A stretch of DNA of 64,000 nt, taken from positions 1 through 64,000 of the forward strand of contig DATEFW010000004.1 of NCBI GenBank assembly GCA_035280425.1. Reading direction: 5' to 3'. Positions 1 through 8,340 of the stretch are shown piece by piece. The notes beneath the pieces were generated by a model. That model was given only the letters and a program-made list of their open reading frames with translations, did no database searches and was not told where the DNA came from. Position 1 is the stretch's first letter; each line of letters starts with the position of its first letter. The position numbers and the translations under genes are program-made. The stretch is from QHXW01 sp035280425 (GTDB taxonomy: Bacteria > Acidobacteriota > Terriglobia > Bryobacterales > Bryobacteraceae).

Positions 1-1
1 C

Positions 2-187
2 TGGGACAACGCCAAGAAGTACATCGAGACCGGCGCCTATGGCGGCAAAGGCTCGGACGCTCACAAAGCCGGGGTGGTGGGCGATACGGTGGGCGATCCG
101 TTCAAGGACACCGCCGGACCGTCGCTGCACGTGCTGATCAAGCTGTTGAGCACGATTACGCTGGTGGCGGCGCCGCTGTTTATTTAG
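2..187 (+). CDS. hppA: Membrane-bound proton/sodium-translocating pyrophosphatase, C-terminal end
   Basis: This is the last 61 codons of a gene that begins outside the window. The peptide contains GDTVGDPFKDTAGPSLHVL followed by a hydrophobic stretch ending APLFI, which is the conserved tail of membrane pyrophosphatases. These pumps hydrolyse cytoplasmic pyrophosphate and move H+ or Na+ across the inner membrane. The tail alone does not show which ion is pumped or whether K+ is needed. The gene ends in TAG and converges with the TolC-family gene 8 bases away, with no clear terminator hairpin between them. Confidence 0.85.
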   Translation, partial: WDNAKKYIETGAYGGKGSDAHKAGVVGDTVGDPFKDTAGPSLHVLIKLLSTITLVAAPLFI

Positions 188-195
188 CCTATGGG

Positions 196-1482
196 CTACT
201 GGAGCGCCGCCGTAAGATTCCCGGTCTGGCGCAGCAGATCCCAGGCCGCTTTCTCAGCGGTGTATTGCGCATCGTAGAAGGCGATCCATTTTTCGTCTTC
301 CTCAAACCGCGCTTGTTCCAACTGGGCAACGGACGCGCGGCCTTCATTCATTTGCGCCAGCAGAATGGAAACCTGCTCGCGCTGGACCTCGAGATCCAGG
401 CGGGCCACATCGCGCGCGGTTTCGGCTTTGTGCAAGTCCTGGAAGCTCTTGCGCGTGTCGAGCGAAATCCGGTTGCGCGCGCCGTTTAATTCCAGCCGCA
501 GATGAGCGGCCTCGGTTTCAGCCTGCGCCACCGCCGCACTGATACCCGGACCGGGAAGAAGCGGAACCTGGAAGGACATGCCAATCTCGCCGTTGTTCCT
601 CTGGAAGCTCCGGAAGAAGTTTTCGTAATTATTGAATTTCGCGAAAAGGCCGTACTGTGCGATCAGGTCCACGGTGGGCAGGCGCGCGGCTTTTTGCGCG
701 CGCACATCCAGGCCTTTGGCGATGACCGCGGATTCCAGGCGGCGCAGCTCTTTGCTGGATTGCATAGCGCCTTCGATGGCAGCGGCTTCGGTCGCGGGCA
801 CGGCGGGAAACGGCCGCTGGTCGTCGCGCGCGCGCACCTGGTCATCGGCGGTGAAACCCAGCACTACGGCGAGCGAGCGCTCGGCGGCATCCTGGTCCGC
901 CGCCAGTTCTTCCACGCGCTGGCCGGCTCGCGCGACGTTGAGTTCCGCGCGTTTGGAATCGACCGGAAGGGCCCGGCCTTCGTTCACCCGGCCGGCAACG
1001 GCCTGCTGAACTTTCTGCAGGCTTTCGACTTGCTTGCGCGCGAGATCGGTCAATTGCCCGGCGCGCTCGACATCCAGATAGAGCGACGCCGTGCGGAAAG
1101 CGATTTCGTCGCGCTTGGAGGCCGTGGCGATGCCGGCGCCGCGGGCCGTTTCGCGCGCCTCCGCCACCAGATAACTCTGGCGCTTGTTGAAGAGGTATTG
1201 CGACGCGCGGGCCTGCACAATGGACGGCGCCGAGCCTTCGATAGACATGGGAAATCCGTTGGAATAAGCCAGGCCGCTGCCGACTCCGACGGTCGGGCTG
1301 AACGGGGCCTTGGCCAACCGCACGGCTTGTGCTGCTTTCTGTTCATCGAGGCGCGCAAGGGCGATGTCGGGATTTTGCTGGAGCGCGCGCTCGACCGCCT
1401 GGTGCAGAGTCATGGTCACGACTTCGGCACGCACGCCGGCTGTGCAAAGCAAAACTATGAGATAGAGCGAGAGCTTGTGCAT
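196..1482 (-). CDS. TolC-family outer membrane efflux protein
   Basis: A protein of 428 residues when started at the ATG at 1482, which begins MHKLSLYLIVLLCTAGVRA, a good Sec signal peptide. An upstream in-frame start at 1518 adds 12 residues without signal character. The mature part opens with TLHQAVERALQQNPDIALA, the usual TolC repeat start, and has long amphipathic helices rich in Ala, Gln and Glu. TolC proteins form trimeric outer-membrane channels for type I secretion and tripartite efflux. It is the last gene of a minus-strand operon after a TPR protein and a MacB-like permease. No MacA-type adaptor or ATPase gene is next to it. Confidence 0.85.
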   Translation of the reverse strand: MHKLSLYLIVLLCTAGVRAEVVTMTLHQAVERALQQNPDIALARLDEQKAAQAVRLAKAPFSPTVGVGSGLAYSNGFPMSIEGSAPSIVQARASQYLFNKRQSYLVAEARETARGAGIATASKRDEIAFRTASLYLDVERAGQLTDLARKQVESLQKVQQAVAGRVNEGRALPVDSKRAELNVARAGQRVEELAADQDAAERSLAVVLGFTADDQVRARDDQRPFPAVPATEAAAIEGAMQSSKELRRLESAVIAKGLDVRAQKAARLPTVDLIAQYGLFAKFNNYENFFRSFQRNNGEIGMSFQVPLLPGPGISAAVAQAETEAAHLRLELNGARNRISLDTRKSFQDLHKAETARDVARLDLEVQREQVSILLAQMNEGRASVAQLEQARFEEDEKWIAFYDAQYTAEKAAWDLLRQTGNLTAALQ

Positions 1483-1548
1483 GACGTTATTGTAAGATTG
1501 CGCGTGCGGTGATGACACGCATCCGCGGCGGCCAATGTACGAAAATCG

Positions 1549-2757
1549 TTACTCGTAGCGCAGAGCTTCGGTCGGATTCAGGCGGGAAGCGCGGCTGGCG
1601 GGCAGCATGCCGAAAATCAGTCCCACGCAGCAGGAAACGGTGAATGCGATGATGATAGACCAGGTCGAGACCGGGATCTGGAGCTGCTCGACGAAGAGCT
1701 GAACGCTGAGGGGAATCGAGACGCCAACCGCGATACCGAGCAGGCCGCCGCTCAAGCTGATCAGGACGGCTTCGGTCAGAAATTGCAGGAGGATCTCGCC
1801 GCGCGACGCGCCAACCGCCATACGGACGCCGATCTCGCGCGTTCGCTCGGTCACGGTGACCAGCATGATGTTCATGATGCCGATTCCGGAAATGATCAGG
1901 GCGATGGCCGAGACCAGCACCAGCACCAGGCTGAGGATCGTCGCAATCTTTTTCGCGGCATCCAGGATGGCGGAAAGGTTTTGCACGCGATAGCGGGCGC
2001 CCGGACGGTGGCGGCTCTCTAAAATGAGCTTGATCTGCTGGGTGACGCCCTCGACGTCGTTCGCCGATCTGACCTGAACGTCCAGCGGATCGATACGCTC
2101 GACCGGGGTAAAGTAGCGCAGCACGGTGATCGGGATCAGAATGGTCTCACTGCCAAGCTCGGATTGGCCGAAACTTTCGACCTTCTCCTTGAAAGTTCCA
2201 ATGACGCTGAATTGCAGCTCGTGAATTTTGATGACGTTGCCGAGAGCGGCGGTGTGACTGCCGTACATGCGCTGGGCCAGTTTACCGGTGAGCAGGCAGA
2301 CCTTCCGGCGGAGCGCAACGTCACTGGCATCGAGAAACCGCCCGCTCAGTACGACCAGGTTGCGCACCTGCTTGTAATCTTCATCGGAGCCGATCACTTG
2401 AATGTCCTGGTCCTGGCCGTTGAAACGCATGCGGTCGAAGGTATTCATGATGCCGGTGGCCGCGACAATGCGGTCCGCCAGTTGTTCGCGCACAGCATCG
2501 ACATCCGCGATCTTGATGAAATCGGCATCCACTTGCGCATTGCTTTGCTGGCTGCCGATTTCGTACTGGGCATAGACGAGGTTCGACCCCACGCCTTCGA
2601 TCTGCTCGAGGATGTAATCCCGGCTGGTCAGAGAGATGGTGACCACCAGAATGACGGAAGCGTTGCCGATCACCATGCCCAGGCCGGTAAGAAGAGAGCG
2701 AATGGGATTGGCGCGCAGAGCCTGGACGCTAAAGCTGAATGCCTCCCCCAGATTCAT
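1549..2757 (-). CDS. MacB-like ABC transporter permease (FtsX family)
   Basis: A 402-residue inner-membrane protein. One N-terminal membrane helix follows RANPIRSLLTGLGMVIG. A periplasmic MacB_PCD domain covers roughly residues 50-240, and three C-terminal helices follow (about 275-395) with GIGIMNIMLVTVTERTREIG, the FtsX signature. It ends in the usual LNPTEALRYE. The family couples ATP hydrolysis by a separate or fused ATPase to periplasmic movement. No ATPase is fused or adjacent here. It sits 7 bases after the TPR gene and 66 bases before the tolC-like gene, so it probably serves as the inner-membrane part of a tripartite exporter. Confidence 0.85.
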   Translation of the reverse strand: MNLGEAFSFSVQALRANPIRSLLTGLGMVIGNASVILVVTISLTSRDYILEQIEGVGSNLVYAQYEIGSQQSNAQVDADFIKIADVDAVREQLADRIVAATGIMNTFDRMRFNGQDQDIQVIGSDEDYKQVRNLVVLSGRFLDASDVALRRKVCLLTGKLAQRMYGSHTAALGNVIKIHELQFSVIGTFKEKVESFGQSELGSETILIPITVLRYFTPVERIDPLDVQVRSANDVEGVTQQIKLILESRHRPGARYRVQNLSAILDAAKKIATILSLVLVLVSAIALIISGIGIMNIMLVTVTERTREIGVRMAVGASRGEILLQFLTEAVLISLSGGLLGIAVGVSIPLSVQLFVEQLQIPVSTWSIIIAFTVSCCVGLIFGMLPASRASRLNPTEALRYE

Positions 2758-2764
2758 GCGGGAA

Positions 2765-3625
2765 TTATGAGCCGGAAGCCTGGCGCAGCAGCTTGCGCGC
2801 TTCCGATTTGGGCGGATCTTCGGGCGTTACCGAAGAGGCCAGATATTTTTCGAGCAGTTCGCGCGCAGTTTCGATGTTGCGCCCGGACTGGATATATGTA
2901 GCGGCGCGGGCATAGTAAACCTTGGGGGCATTGGGAGCGAGCCGGACGGCGGCCTGAAATGCTTCGTCGCTTTCCTGGTAGCGGCCCTGCTTAGCCAGAA
3001 ACTTAGCCAGATCGAGCACGCGGCCCACCTGGTGGGGGGCCAACTCCATGGCGCGCCGGAGGTGCTGCTCGGCGCTGCCGTACTCCTTCCGTTTTTCATC
3101 GATGCGGGCGCGCGCATAGTTGCCCTCAGCCGGGTCGCGCGCGGCGATCTTGTCGGCGATCCGCGTGGCTTTGTCGAGGCCGCCCCCCACAAAGCCCGGC
3201 GCTTCGAGGTAGAACTCAAACAAATCGTTTACCGCCTCGGAGTTGTGCGGATCGAGCTGGACGGCTTTCTCGAAATTCTGGCGGGCTTTGGACGCATGGC
3301 CAAGAGCCGAGAATGGATTCGACGTTTCGGCGCGGCGGCCGTAGGCGCGGCCCAGCCAGTGATAATAGACGGAGTTGGTGGGGTCTTGAGCGACCGCCTT
3401 TTCGAAAAAATCTGTGGCGCGCTTGGCGTCACCGAGCATGAAATAATTCTGTCCGATCAGAGCCACCGTGGCTGCGTTTTTATTTTCGAGAGGCAACAAC
3501 AGGTCGAGTGAAGAATGAAAATCGGTGTGGTTATAGCGGGAAAGCGCCTCAACATAAGGGCTTTCGACCGCGAGCACGACGCCAGCGAGCAAAAGCACCG
3601 AAACAGGGAAACGAAAAGACGTCAT
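2765..3625 (-). CDS. Secreted tetratricopeptide repeat protein
   Basis: A 286-residue protein with an N-terminal hydrophobic signal (MTSFRFPVSVLLLAGVVLAVES), so it is probably periplasmic. TPR units follow across about residues 50-265. Typical helices include AEQHLRRAMELAPHQ and SDEAFQAAVRLAPNAPKVYYARA. TPRs are protein-protein interaction scaffolds, and no catalytic domain is visible. It is the first gene of the minus-strand set with the permease and tolC-like genes, which suggests a role in assembling or tethering that exporter. That role is inferred from context only. Confidence 0.7.
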   Translation of the reverse strand: MTSFRFPVSVLLLAGVVLAVESPYVEALSRYNHTDFHSSLDLLLPLENKNAATVALIGQNYFMLGDAKRATDFFEKAVAQDPTNSVYYHWLGRAYGRRAETSNPFSALGHASKARQNFEKAVQLDPHNSEAVNDLFEFYLEAPGFVGGGLDKATRIADKIAARDPAEGNYARARIDEKRKEYGSAEQHLRRAMELAPHQVGRVLDLAKFLAKQGRYQESDEAFQAAVRLAPNAPKVYYARAATYIQSGRNIETARELLEKYLASSVTPEDPPKSEARKLLRQASGS

Positions 3626-3843
3626 ATCCGCCAGGTCCGTATTCTAACCTATTCTTTTTGATGACCGGCCGAAAGTCCGGGTTTCAGGTGAGAGGCGATT
3701 CCGCTGAACCACCGGCATGCGACATCCTTGGCGAGCGAAAAGCTGAAAACCCTGTGTGACGGCAAAACGCGCGGCTGCGGGCCAGGGCCAAGATGGCTGC
3801 ATAACACCCGTTTTTACAAACGGTTGGATCTATTGAGAAACGT

Positions 3844-3872
3844 TTGACAATCCGGCGGCAATGTGTAATTAT
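3844..3872 (+). promoter_or_regulatory. Predicted sigma-70 promoter of the arg operon
   Basis: A perfect -35 hexamer TTGACA lies at 3844-3849. After a 17-base spacer comes AATTAT at 3867-3872, preceded by TGT, which makes an extended -10. The -10 region lies inside the first ARG box, so repressor binding would block RNA polymerase. The start point has not been mapped. Confidence 0.6.
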
Positions 3873-3895
3873 TCATTAGAGTGAATAAAAATTCA
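3862..3895 (+). promoter_or_regulatory. Tandem ARG boxes (ArgR operator) upstream of argF
   Basis: The downstream box at 3882-3895 is TGAATAAAAATTCA, an exact match to the TGAAT-N4-ATTCA core of the ArgR operator known from E. coli. The upstream box at 3862-3875 is TGTGTAATTATTCA, with one good half-site and one degenerate one. Their centres are 20 bases apart, about two helical turns, as expected for cooperative binding by an ArgR hexamer. They overlap the -10 region and end 20 bases before the argF start. The repressor gene argR is the last gene of the same operon. Confidence 0.75.
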
Positions 3896-3915
3896 AAGCC
3901 GGAGGGCTTTGCTCA

Positions 3916-4860
3916 GTGGCAGCCAGTTTAGCGGTCCAGCCTATCTCGAAAGTCGCGGCGCACGATCTGGTGAAAGATCTCGACCTCACCGATGATGAGG
4001 TGCAGTATCTGCTGGAACTCGCCTCGAAGGTCAAGCGTTCGCCGGCGAAGTTTGCGCGCGCGCTCACCGGAAAGTACATCAGCCTGCTGTTTGAAAAGCC
4101 TTCGCTGCGCACGCGGATGACGTTCGAACTGGCGATCAAACAGCTCGGCGGCGATGCCGTGGTTTGCGAAGGCCAGGTATGCGCGCGCGAGGCGTTGAAG
4201 GATGTCGCGCGCAACCTCGAGCGCTGGGTGCAAGGAATTGTGGCGCGGACGTTTTCGCAAGCGACCATCGAAGAGCTGGCGCACTGGTCATCGGCGCCGG
4301 TGATTAATGCGCTTAGCGACGTGTACCATCCGTGCCAGGCGCTGGCGGATGTGTTCACTTTGCAGGAGCGGTTCGGAAATCTGCGCAGACTGAAGCTCGC
4401 GTTTGTGGGTGATGGCAACAATGTGGCCAACTCGCTGATGCTGACGGCAGCGCGGCTGGGAGTGGATTTCGCGATCGCGACGCCCGAAGGCTACGCGCCG
4501 AATGCAGGAATAGTCTCGCAAGCCGAGGGATTGGCGGCGATTTCGGGAGCGAGGCTCGAAGTGACGCACGACGCGGCGAAGGCGGTCGACGGCGCGCAGG
4601 CGGTTTATACCGACGTCTGGACCAGCATGGGGCAGGAAAAAGAAGCGGCCGAACGGCGCAAGAAATTCGCGAAGTATCAGGTGAATGAAAAGCTGATGTC
4701 GCTGGCGCGGCCGGACGCGGTGTTCATGCACTGCCTGCCCGCCAAGCGCGGCGAAGAAGTGACGGACCAGGTGATCGAGTCCGAGCAGTCCATCGTGTTC
4801 GACCAGGCCGAGAACCGGCTCCACGTGCAGAAGGCACTGCTGATGATGATGCTGGGGTGA
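3916..4860 (+). CDS. argF: Ornithine carbamoyltransferase
   Basis: A 314-residue enzyme that joins carbamoyl phosphate and ornithine to make citrulline, in the cytoplasm. It has the carbamoyl-phosphate loop SLRTR at 63-67, HPCQ at 138-141, the ornithine-specific SMG loop in DVWTSMGQE at about 234-241, and HCLP at 272-275. The start is GTG at 3916, with GGAGG lying 10 bases upstream. Length and motif order are normal for the family. It is the first gene of the operon argF-argG-argH-argR and lies directly behind the ArgR operator. The gap to argG is occupied by a small inverted-repeat element. Confidence 0.95.
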   Translation: MAASLAVQPISKVAAHDLVKDLDLTDDEVQYLLELASKVKRSPAKFARALTGKYISLLFEKPSLRTRMTFELAIKQLGGDAVVCEGQVCAREALKDVARNLERWVQGIVARTFSQATIEELAHWSSAPVINALSDVYHPCQALADVFTLQERFGNLRRLKLAFVGDGNNVANSLMLTAARLGVDFAIATPEGYAPNAGIVSQAEGLAAISGARLEVTHDAAKAVDGAQAVYTDVWTSMGQEKEAAERRKKFAKYQVNEKLMSLARPDAVFMHCLPAKRGEEVTDQVIESEQSIVFDQAENRLHVQKALLMMMLG

Positions 4861-4869
4861 AAAAAGCCA

Positions 4870-4893
4870 GGTGTCAGGTGCTAGGTTTTAGGT
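4870..4893. repeat. Left inverted repeat of the argF-argG insertion element
   Basis: This 24-base arm begins 10 bases after the argF stop codon. It matches the reverse complement of 5254-5277 at 23 of 24 positions. The sequence is built from short direct units (GGTGTCAGGTGCTAGGT, then TTAGGT and GGTGCTAG). In RNA the two arms would form a long stem enclosing the four-helix-bundle reading frame. Confidence 0.85.
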
Positions 4894-5266
4894 GCTAGTA
4901 AAGAGCTACCGCGATTTGCTGGTTTGGCAGAAATCAGTGGATCTGGTCGCGGGCTGTTACGCGGTGACGAAACTTCTTCCCCGGGGTGAAACGTACGGGT
5001 TGGCCTCTCAGATGCAGTGAGCCGCTGTGTCTATACCAGCAAATATTGCGGAGGGGCACGGCCGAGAGCACTTGGGTGACTACTTGCGCCACCTGTCAAT
5101 CGCCAATGGCTCACTGATGGAATTAGAAACGCATGTTCTGATTGCACAAAGGCTTGCGTACCTAAAGTTGGAGGAAGTCGAACCGTTATTGCAACAGTGC
5201 GGTGAAGTGAGTCGGATGTTGGCGGGATTGACAAAAAAGCTCCGGGTGAAAGAACCTAACACCTAG
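4892..5266 (+). pseudogene. Four-helix-bundle protein (23S rRNA IVS / Avd-like family), interrupted by a TGA
   Basis: Reading from GTG 4892 gives KSYRDLLVWQKSVDLV, then YGLASQM, then Q, a TGA stop at 5018-5020, and in the same frame AAVSIPANIAEGHGREH and two further helices to TAG at 5264-5266. This is the typical order of the roughly 120-residue four-helix-bundle family found in 23S rRNA intervening sequences and related to the Avd protein of diversity-generating retroelements. Family members usually have Arg-Arg or Arg-Ser just before AVSIP, so CGA to TGA is the likely lesion. Both ends of the frame lie within or next to the inverted repeats. A downstream fragment could start at GTG 5027 (79 residues), but it would lack the first helix. 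Confidence 0.75.
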
Positions 5267-5277
5267 CACCTGACACC
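5254..5277. repeat. Right inverted repeat of the argF-argG insertion element
   Basis: This arm is the partner of 4870-4893, with one mismatch in 24. A further partial unit (TAGCACCT) continues to 5285, directly against the argG ATG at 5286. The stop codon of the four-helix reading frame lies inside this arm. Because the arm reaches the argG start codon, no purine-rich ribosome binding site is left in front of argG. Confidence 0.85.
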
Positions 5278-5285
5278 TAGCACCT

Positions 5286-6524
5286 ATGACTAAAAAAATC
5301 GCTCTCGCCTACTCGGGCGGGCTGGACACATCCATCATCATTCCGTGGCTCAAGGAGAATTATCACTGCGACGTGGTCGCCGTGTGCGGCGATATCGGGC
5401 AGGGGTCCGATGAGCTGGCGGGACTGGAAGAGAAGGCACGCAAGACGGGCGCATCGGAAGTATACGTCGAAGACCTGCGAGAGGAATTCGTCCGGGATTA
5501 TTTGTGGCATCTGGTGCGCGCAGGCGGCATATACGAAGACAAGTATCTGCTGGGGACGTCGGTTGCGCGGCCGCTGCTGGCGAAAAAGCAGGTCGAAGTG
5601 GCGCTCAAGACCGGCTGCGATGCGCTGGCGCACGGATGCACGGGCAAGGGCAACGACCAGGTCCGGTTCGAGCTGACGTACAAGGCGCTCGCGCCGGAGC
5701 TGGCGGTGATTGCGCCGTGGCGCGAGTGGTCGATCCGGTCGCGCGAGGACGCGCTCGAGTACGCCGCCAAGCACAACGTACCGGTTTCGCAATCGACGAA
5801 AAAGATCTACAGCCGCGACCGCAACATCTGGCACATTTCGCACGAAGGCGGGGCGCTCGAAGACCCGGCCAACGCGGCGCCGGAAGAAATCTGGATGCTG
5901 ACCGCGAGTCCCAGGAACGCACCGGACAAACCGGCCGAAGTGAAAATCGGATTCGAGCAAGGCGTGCCCGTTTCGGTGGATGGAGAGCGGCTGAGCGGCG
6001 CAGCGCTGGTCGAGAAACTGAACAAGCTAGGCGGGGCGCACGGGATCGGGCGGATCGATCTGGTCGAGAATCGGTTCGTGGGGATGAAATCGCGCGGTTG
6101 CTATGAAACTCCGGGCGGGACGCTGATCATGACGGCGCACCGCGAACTGGAAGCGCTGACGCTCGACAAAAACACCCTGCATTACAAGCAGCGGCTGGCG
6201 CTCGACTACGCCGAGATGGTTTATAACGGCCTTTGGTTCACGCCGCTGCGCGAGGCGCTCGATGCATTTTTCGAAGCGATCTCGAAGACGACCACCGGCG
6301 AGGTCACGCTGCGGCTTTACAAGGGAAATCTGGAGCCGGTGAGCCGCAAATCGCCCTACTCGCTCTATTCACTCGATATTGCGAGCTTCACGATGGGGGC
6401 GAGCTACGATCAAAAAGACGCGCGCGGGTTCATCAATCTGATCGGGCTGCCGATACAGGTGCGGGCGGCGCTCGAGAAGACCGCTAAGAAACCGCAGGCC
6501 GGGGCCTCCGGCTCACGCGCATGA
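5286..6524 (+). CDS. argG: Argininosuccinate synthase
   Basis: A 412-residue cytoplasmic enzyme that condenses citrulline and aspartate with ATP to argininosuccinate. The ATP pyrophosphatase loop AYSGGLDTS is at residues 8-16, and GCTGKGNDQVRFE follows further on. Length is normal, with a short non-conserved tail KPQAGASGSRA. The start is ATG 5286, because the conserved N-terminus begins immediately after it. There is no Shine-Dalgarno sequence in the repeat-derived bases just upstream, so initiation may depend on RNA structure or coupling. It overlaps argH by 4 bases. Confidence 0.95.
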   Translation: MTKKIALAYSGGLDTSIIIPWLKENYHCDVVAVCGDIGQGSDELAGLEEKARKTGASEVYVEDLREEFVRDYLWHLVRAGGIYEDKYLLGTSVARPLLAKKQVEVALKTGCDALAHGCTGKGNDQVRFELTYKALAPELAVIAPWREWSIRSREDALEYAAKHNVPVSQSTKKIYSRDRNIWHISHEGGALEDPANAAPEEIWMLTASPRNAPDKPAEVKIGFEQGVPVSVDGERLSGAALVEKLNKLGGAHGIGRIDLVENRFVGMKSRGCYETPGGTLIMTAHRELEALTLDKNTLHYKQRLALDYAEMVYNGLWFTPLREALDAFFEAISKTTTGEVTLRLYKGNLEPVSRKSPYSLYSLDIASFTMGASYDQKDARGFINLIGLPIQVRAALEKTAKKPQAGASGSRA

Positions 6525-7903
6525 AGCTCTGGGGCGGCCGCTTCGAGACGGGCCCCTCGGAGGTGTTCGAGCGATTCTCCGGCTCCCTGCATTTCGACCG
6601 GCGGTTGATCGACGCGGATGTTCGCGGTTCGCAGGCGTTCGCGCGGGCGCTCGAACGGGTGGGAATTTTGAACTCCGCCGAGCGGGAGCAGATCGTCGCG
6701 GCGTTCGAACAGATCCGCATGGAAGCCCGGGAGGCCGCGTTCTTCGACGGCGCGGGCGACGAAGACGTCCACACGCTGGTCATTCGCAAGCTCAAAGAAC
6801 GCGCGGGCGCGGTGGCGGACAAGATTCACACCGGGCGCAGCCGGAACGAACAGGTTTCGCTGGATATGCGGCTTTGGGTTCGCGAAGAATGCGACCGTGT
6901 GCGCGGGTTGATTGCGGGGCTTGCCTCGGCGCTGCTCGATCTGGCGGAGCGCCACGCCGATGCGGTCATTCCCGGCTACACGCACATGCGTCGAGCGCAG
7001 GCAGTGTTGTGGCCGCACTATCTGCTCGCTTATTTCGAAATGCTGGCGCGGGACAGCGAGAGGTTCAGCGAAGCGCGGCGGCGGGCAAATGTGCTGCCGC
7101 TCGGCTCGGGGGCGCTCGCGGGCAGCGGATTTCCGTTCGACCGCGAAGCCTTGGCGCGCGACCTGGGTTTCGAGGCCATTTCCGCGAACAGTATGGACGT
7201 TTCGGCGGATCGCGACTTCGTTCTTGATTTTCTCTACGCCGCTACCACGACGATGCTGCATTTGAGCCGGCTGGCCGAGGACTGGATTCTTTATTCGAGC
7301 GAGGAGTTCGGCTGGATCGAACTGGGCGATGGCGTCACCAGCGGCTCGAGCCTGATGCCGCAGAAGAAGAATCCGGATTCGCTCGAGCTGATCCGCGGCA
7401 AATGCGGGCGGGTGATTGGCTGCCTGAATGCGCTTTCGGTAACGATGAAAGGCCTGCCCCTGACCTACAATCGCGACATGCAGGAGGACAAGGAGCCGCT
7501 GTTTGAGGCCGCGGACCAGTTGAGCGCATCGCTCGATATGGCGTGCGTGGTGGCGGATTCGGTGAAGTTGAACGCCACGAAGCCGCGGGATGCAGCAGAC
7601 CAAAGCTGGGTAGTGGCGACCGACCTTGCGGAAGCGCTGGCGCGCGCGGGCGTTCCTTTTCACCGGGCGCACCAGCTTGTGGGAAAACTAGTTCTCGAGA
7701 GCACGCGGAGCGGCAAGAAGCCCGCGGACTGGACCGCGAAAGAGCTGGAACAATTCGCGCCGGAATTTCACGGGGATTTCGCGCGGCTGCTCGATCCTGC
7801 CGAGGGCATGAAATCGCGCGAGATTGCAGGCGGAACGGGGCCGCAATCGGTGGCAAAGGCGCTCGACGCCGCGCGCACGCGGCTCGCCGGAATGCGCCCA
7901 TGA
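6521..7903 (+). CDS. argH: Argininosuccinate lyase
   Basis: A 460-residue member of the fumarase/aspartase superfamily. It cleaves argininosuccinate to arginine and fumarate, the last step of arginine synthesis. The family signature GSSLMPQKKNPD is at residues 275-286 and contains the catalytic serine. The N-terminus KLWGGRFE is typical. It overlaps argG by 4 bases at its start and argR by 4 bases at its end (ATGA), which is consistent with translational coupling. Confidence 0.95.
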   Translation: MKLWGGRFETGPSEVFERFSGSLHFDRRLIDADVRGSQAFARALERVGILNSAEREQIVAAFEQIRMEAREAAFFDGAGDEDVHTLVIRKLKERAGAVADKIHTGRSRNEQVSLDMRLWVREECDRVRGLIAGLASALLDLAERHADAVIPGYTHMRRAQAVLWPHYLLAYFEMLARDSERFSEARRRANVLPLGSGALAGSGFPFDREALARDLGFEAISANSMDVSADRDFVLDFLYAATTTMLHLSRLAEDWILYSSEEFGWIELGDGVTSGSSLMPQKKNPDSLELIRGKCGRVIGCLNALSVTMKGLPLTYNRDMQEDKEPLFEAADQLSASLDMACVVADSVKLNATKPRDAADQSWVVATDLAEALARAGVPFHRAHQLVGKLVLESTRSGKKPADWTAKELEQFAPEFHGDFARLLDPAEGMKSREIAGGTGPQSVAKALDAARTRLAGMRP

Positions 7904-8340
7904 GCAAGAGCTTCCGCCAGGGCCAGATTCTGAAACTCATTCGATCCAAATCCATCTGGACCCAGGATGAGCTGGCCCATGAGCTGAAGAAACTGGGAAT
8001 TGCCGCCACGCAGGTGACGCTTTCGCGCGACATGCGCGAGCTGGGGCTGTCGAAAACGCCGGAGGGCTACCGGCAGGTCACGGACAACGAAGGTGGCCCG
8101 ACGCTGGCGACGCTGGCAGCCGAATTCGTACGGGACGTCCGGCTGGCGCAGAATCAAGTGGTGCTGAAGACTTCTCCGGGACACGCGAATTCCGTTGCGG
8201 TAGCGCTCGACGACGAAGAATGGCCCGAGGTAGTGGGCACGCTCGCGGGCGACGACACGATTCTGGTGATTGCACCGGACAATACGACGGCCGAAGCTGT
8301 GCGCGGCAAGTTTCTTGCGTTTTTGGAAGCCGAGCGGTAG
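7900..8340 (+). CDS. argR: Arginine repressor
   Basis: A 146-residue protein starting at ATG 7900, which overlaps the argH stop. The N-terminal winged-helix domain carries TQVTLSRDMRELGL, the conserved recognition helix with the Ser-Arg pair. The C-terminal oligomerisation and arginine-binding domain contains AGDDTILVIAPD. ArgR hexamers with bound arginine repress arginine biosynthesis genes. Since ARG boxes lie over the operon promoter, this repressor probably also controls its own synthesis. Confidence 0.95.
   Translation: MSKSFRQGQILKLIRSKSIWTQDELAHELKKLGIAATQVTLSRDMRELGLSKTPEGYRQVTDNEGGPTLATLAAEFVRDVRLAQNQVVLKTSPGHANSVAVALDDEEWPEVVGTLAGDDTILVIAPDNTTAEAVRGKFLAFLEAER

Noticed and set aside
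5018..5020. In-frame TGA in the four-helix gene as a second selenocysteine
   Set aside because: The family has Arg or a similar residue here, the protein has no redox chemistry, and the codon fits a CGA to TGA nonsense change. No SECIS-like loop follows at the proper distance.
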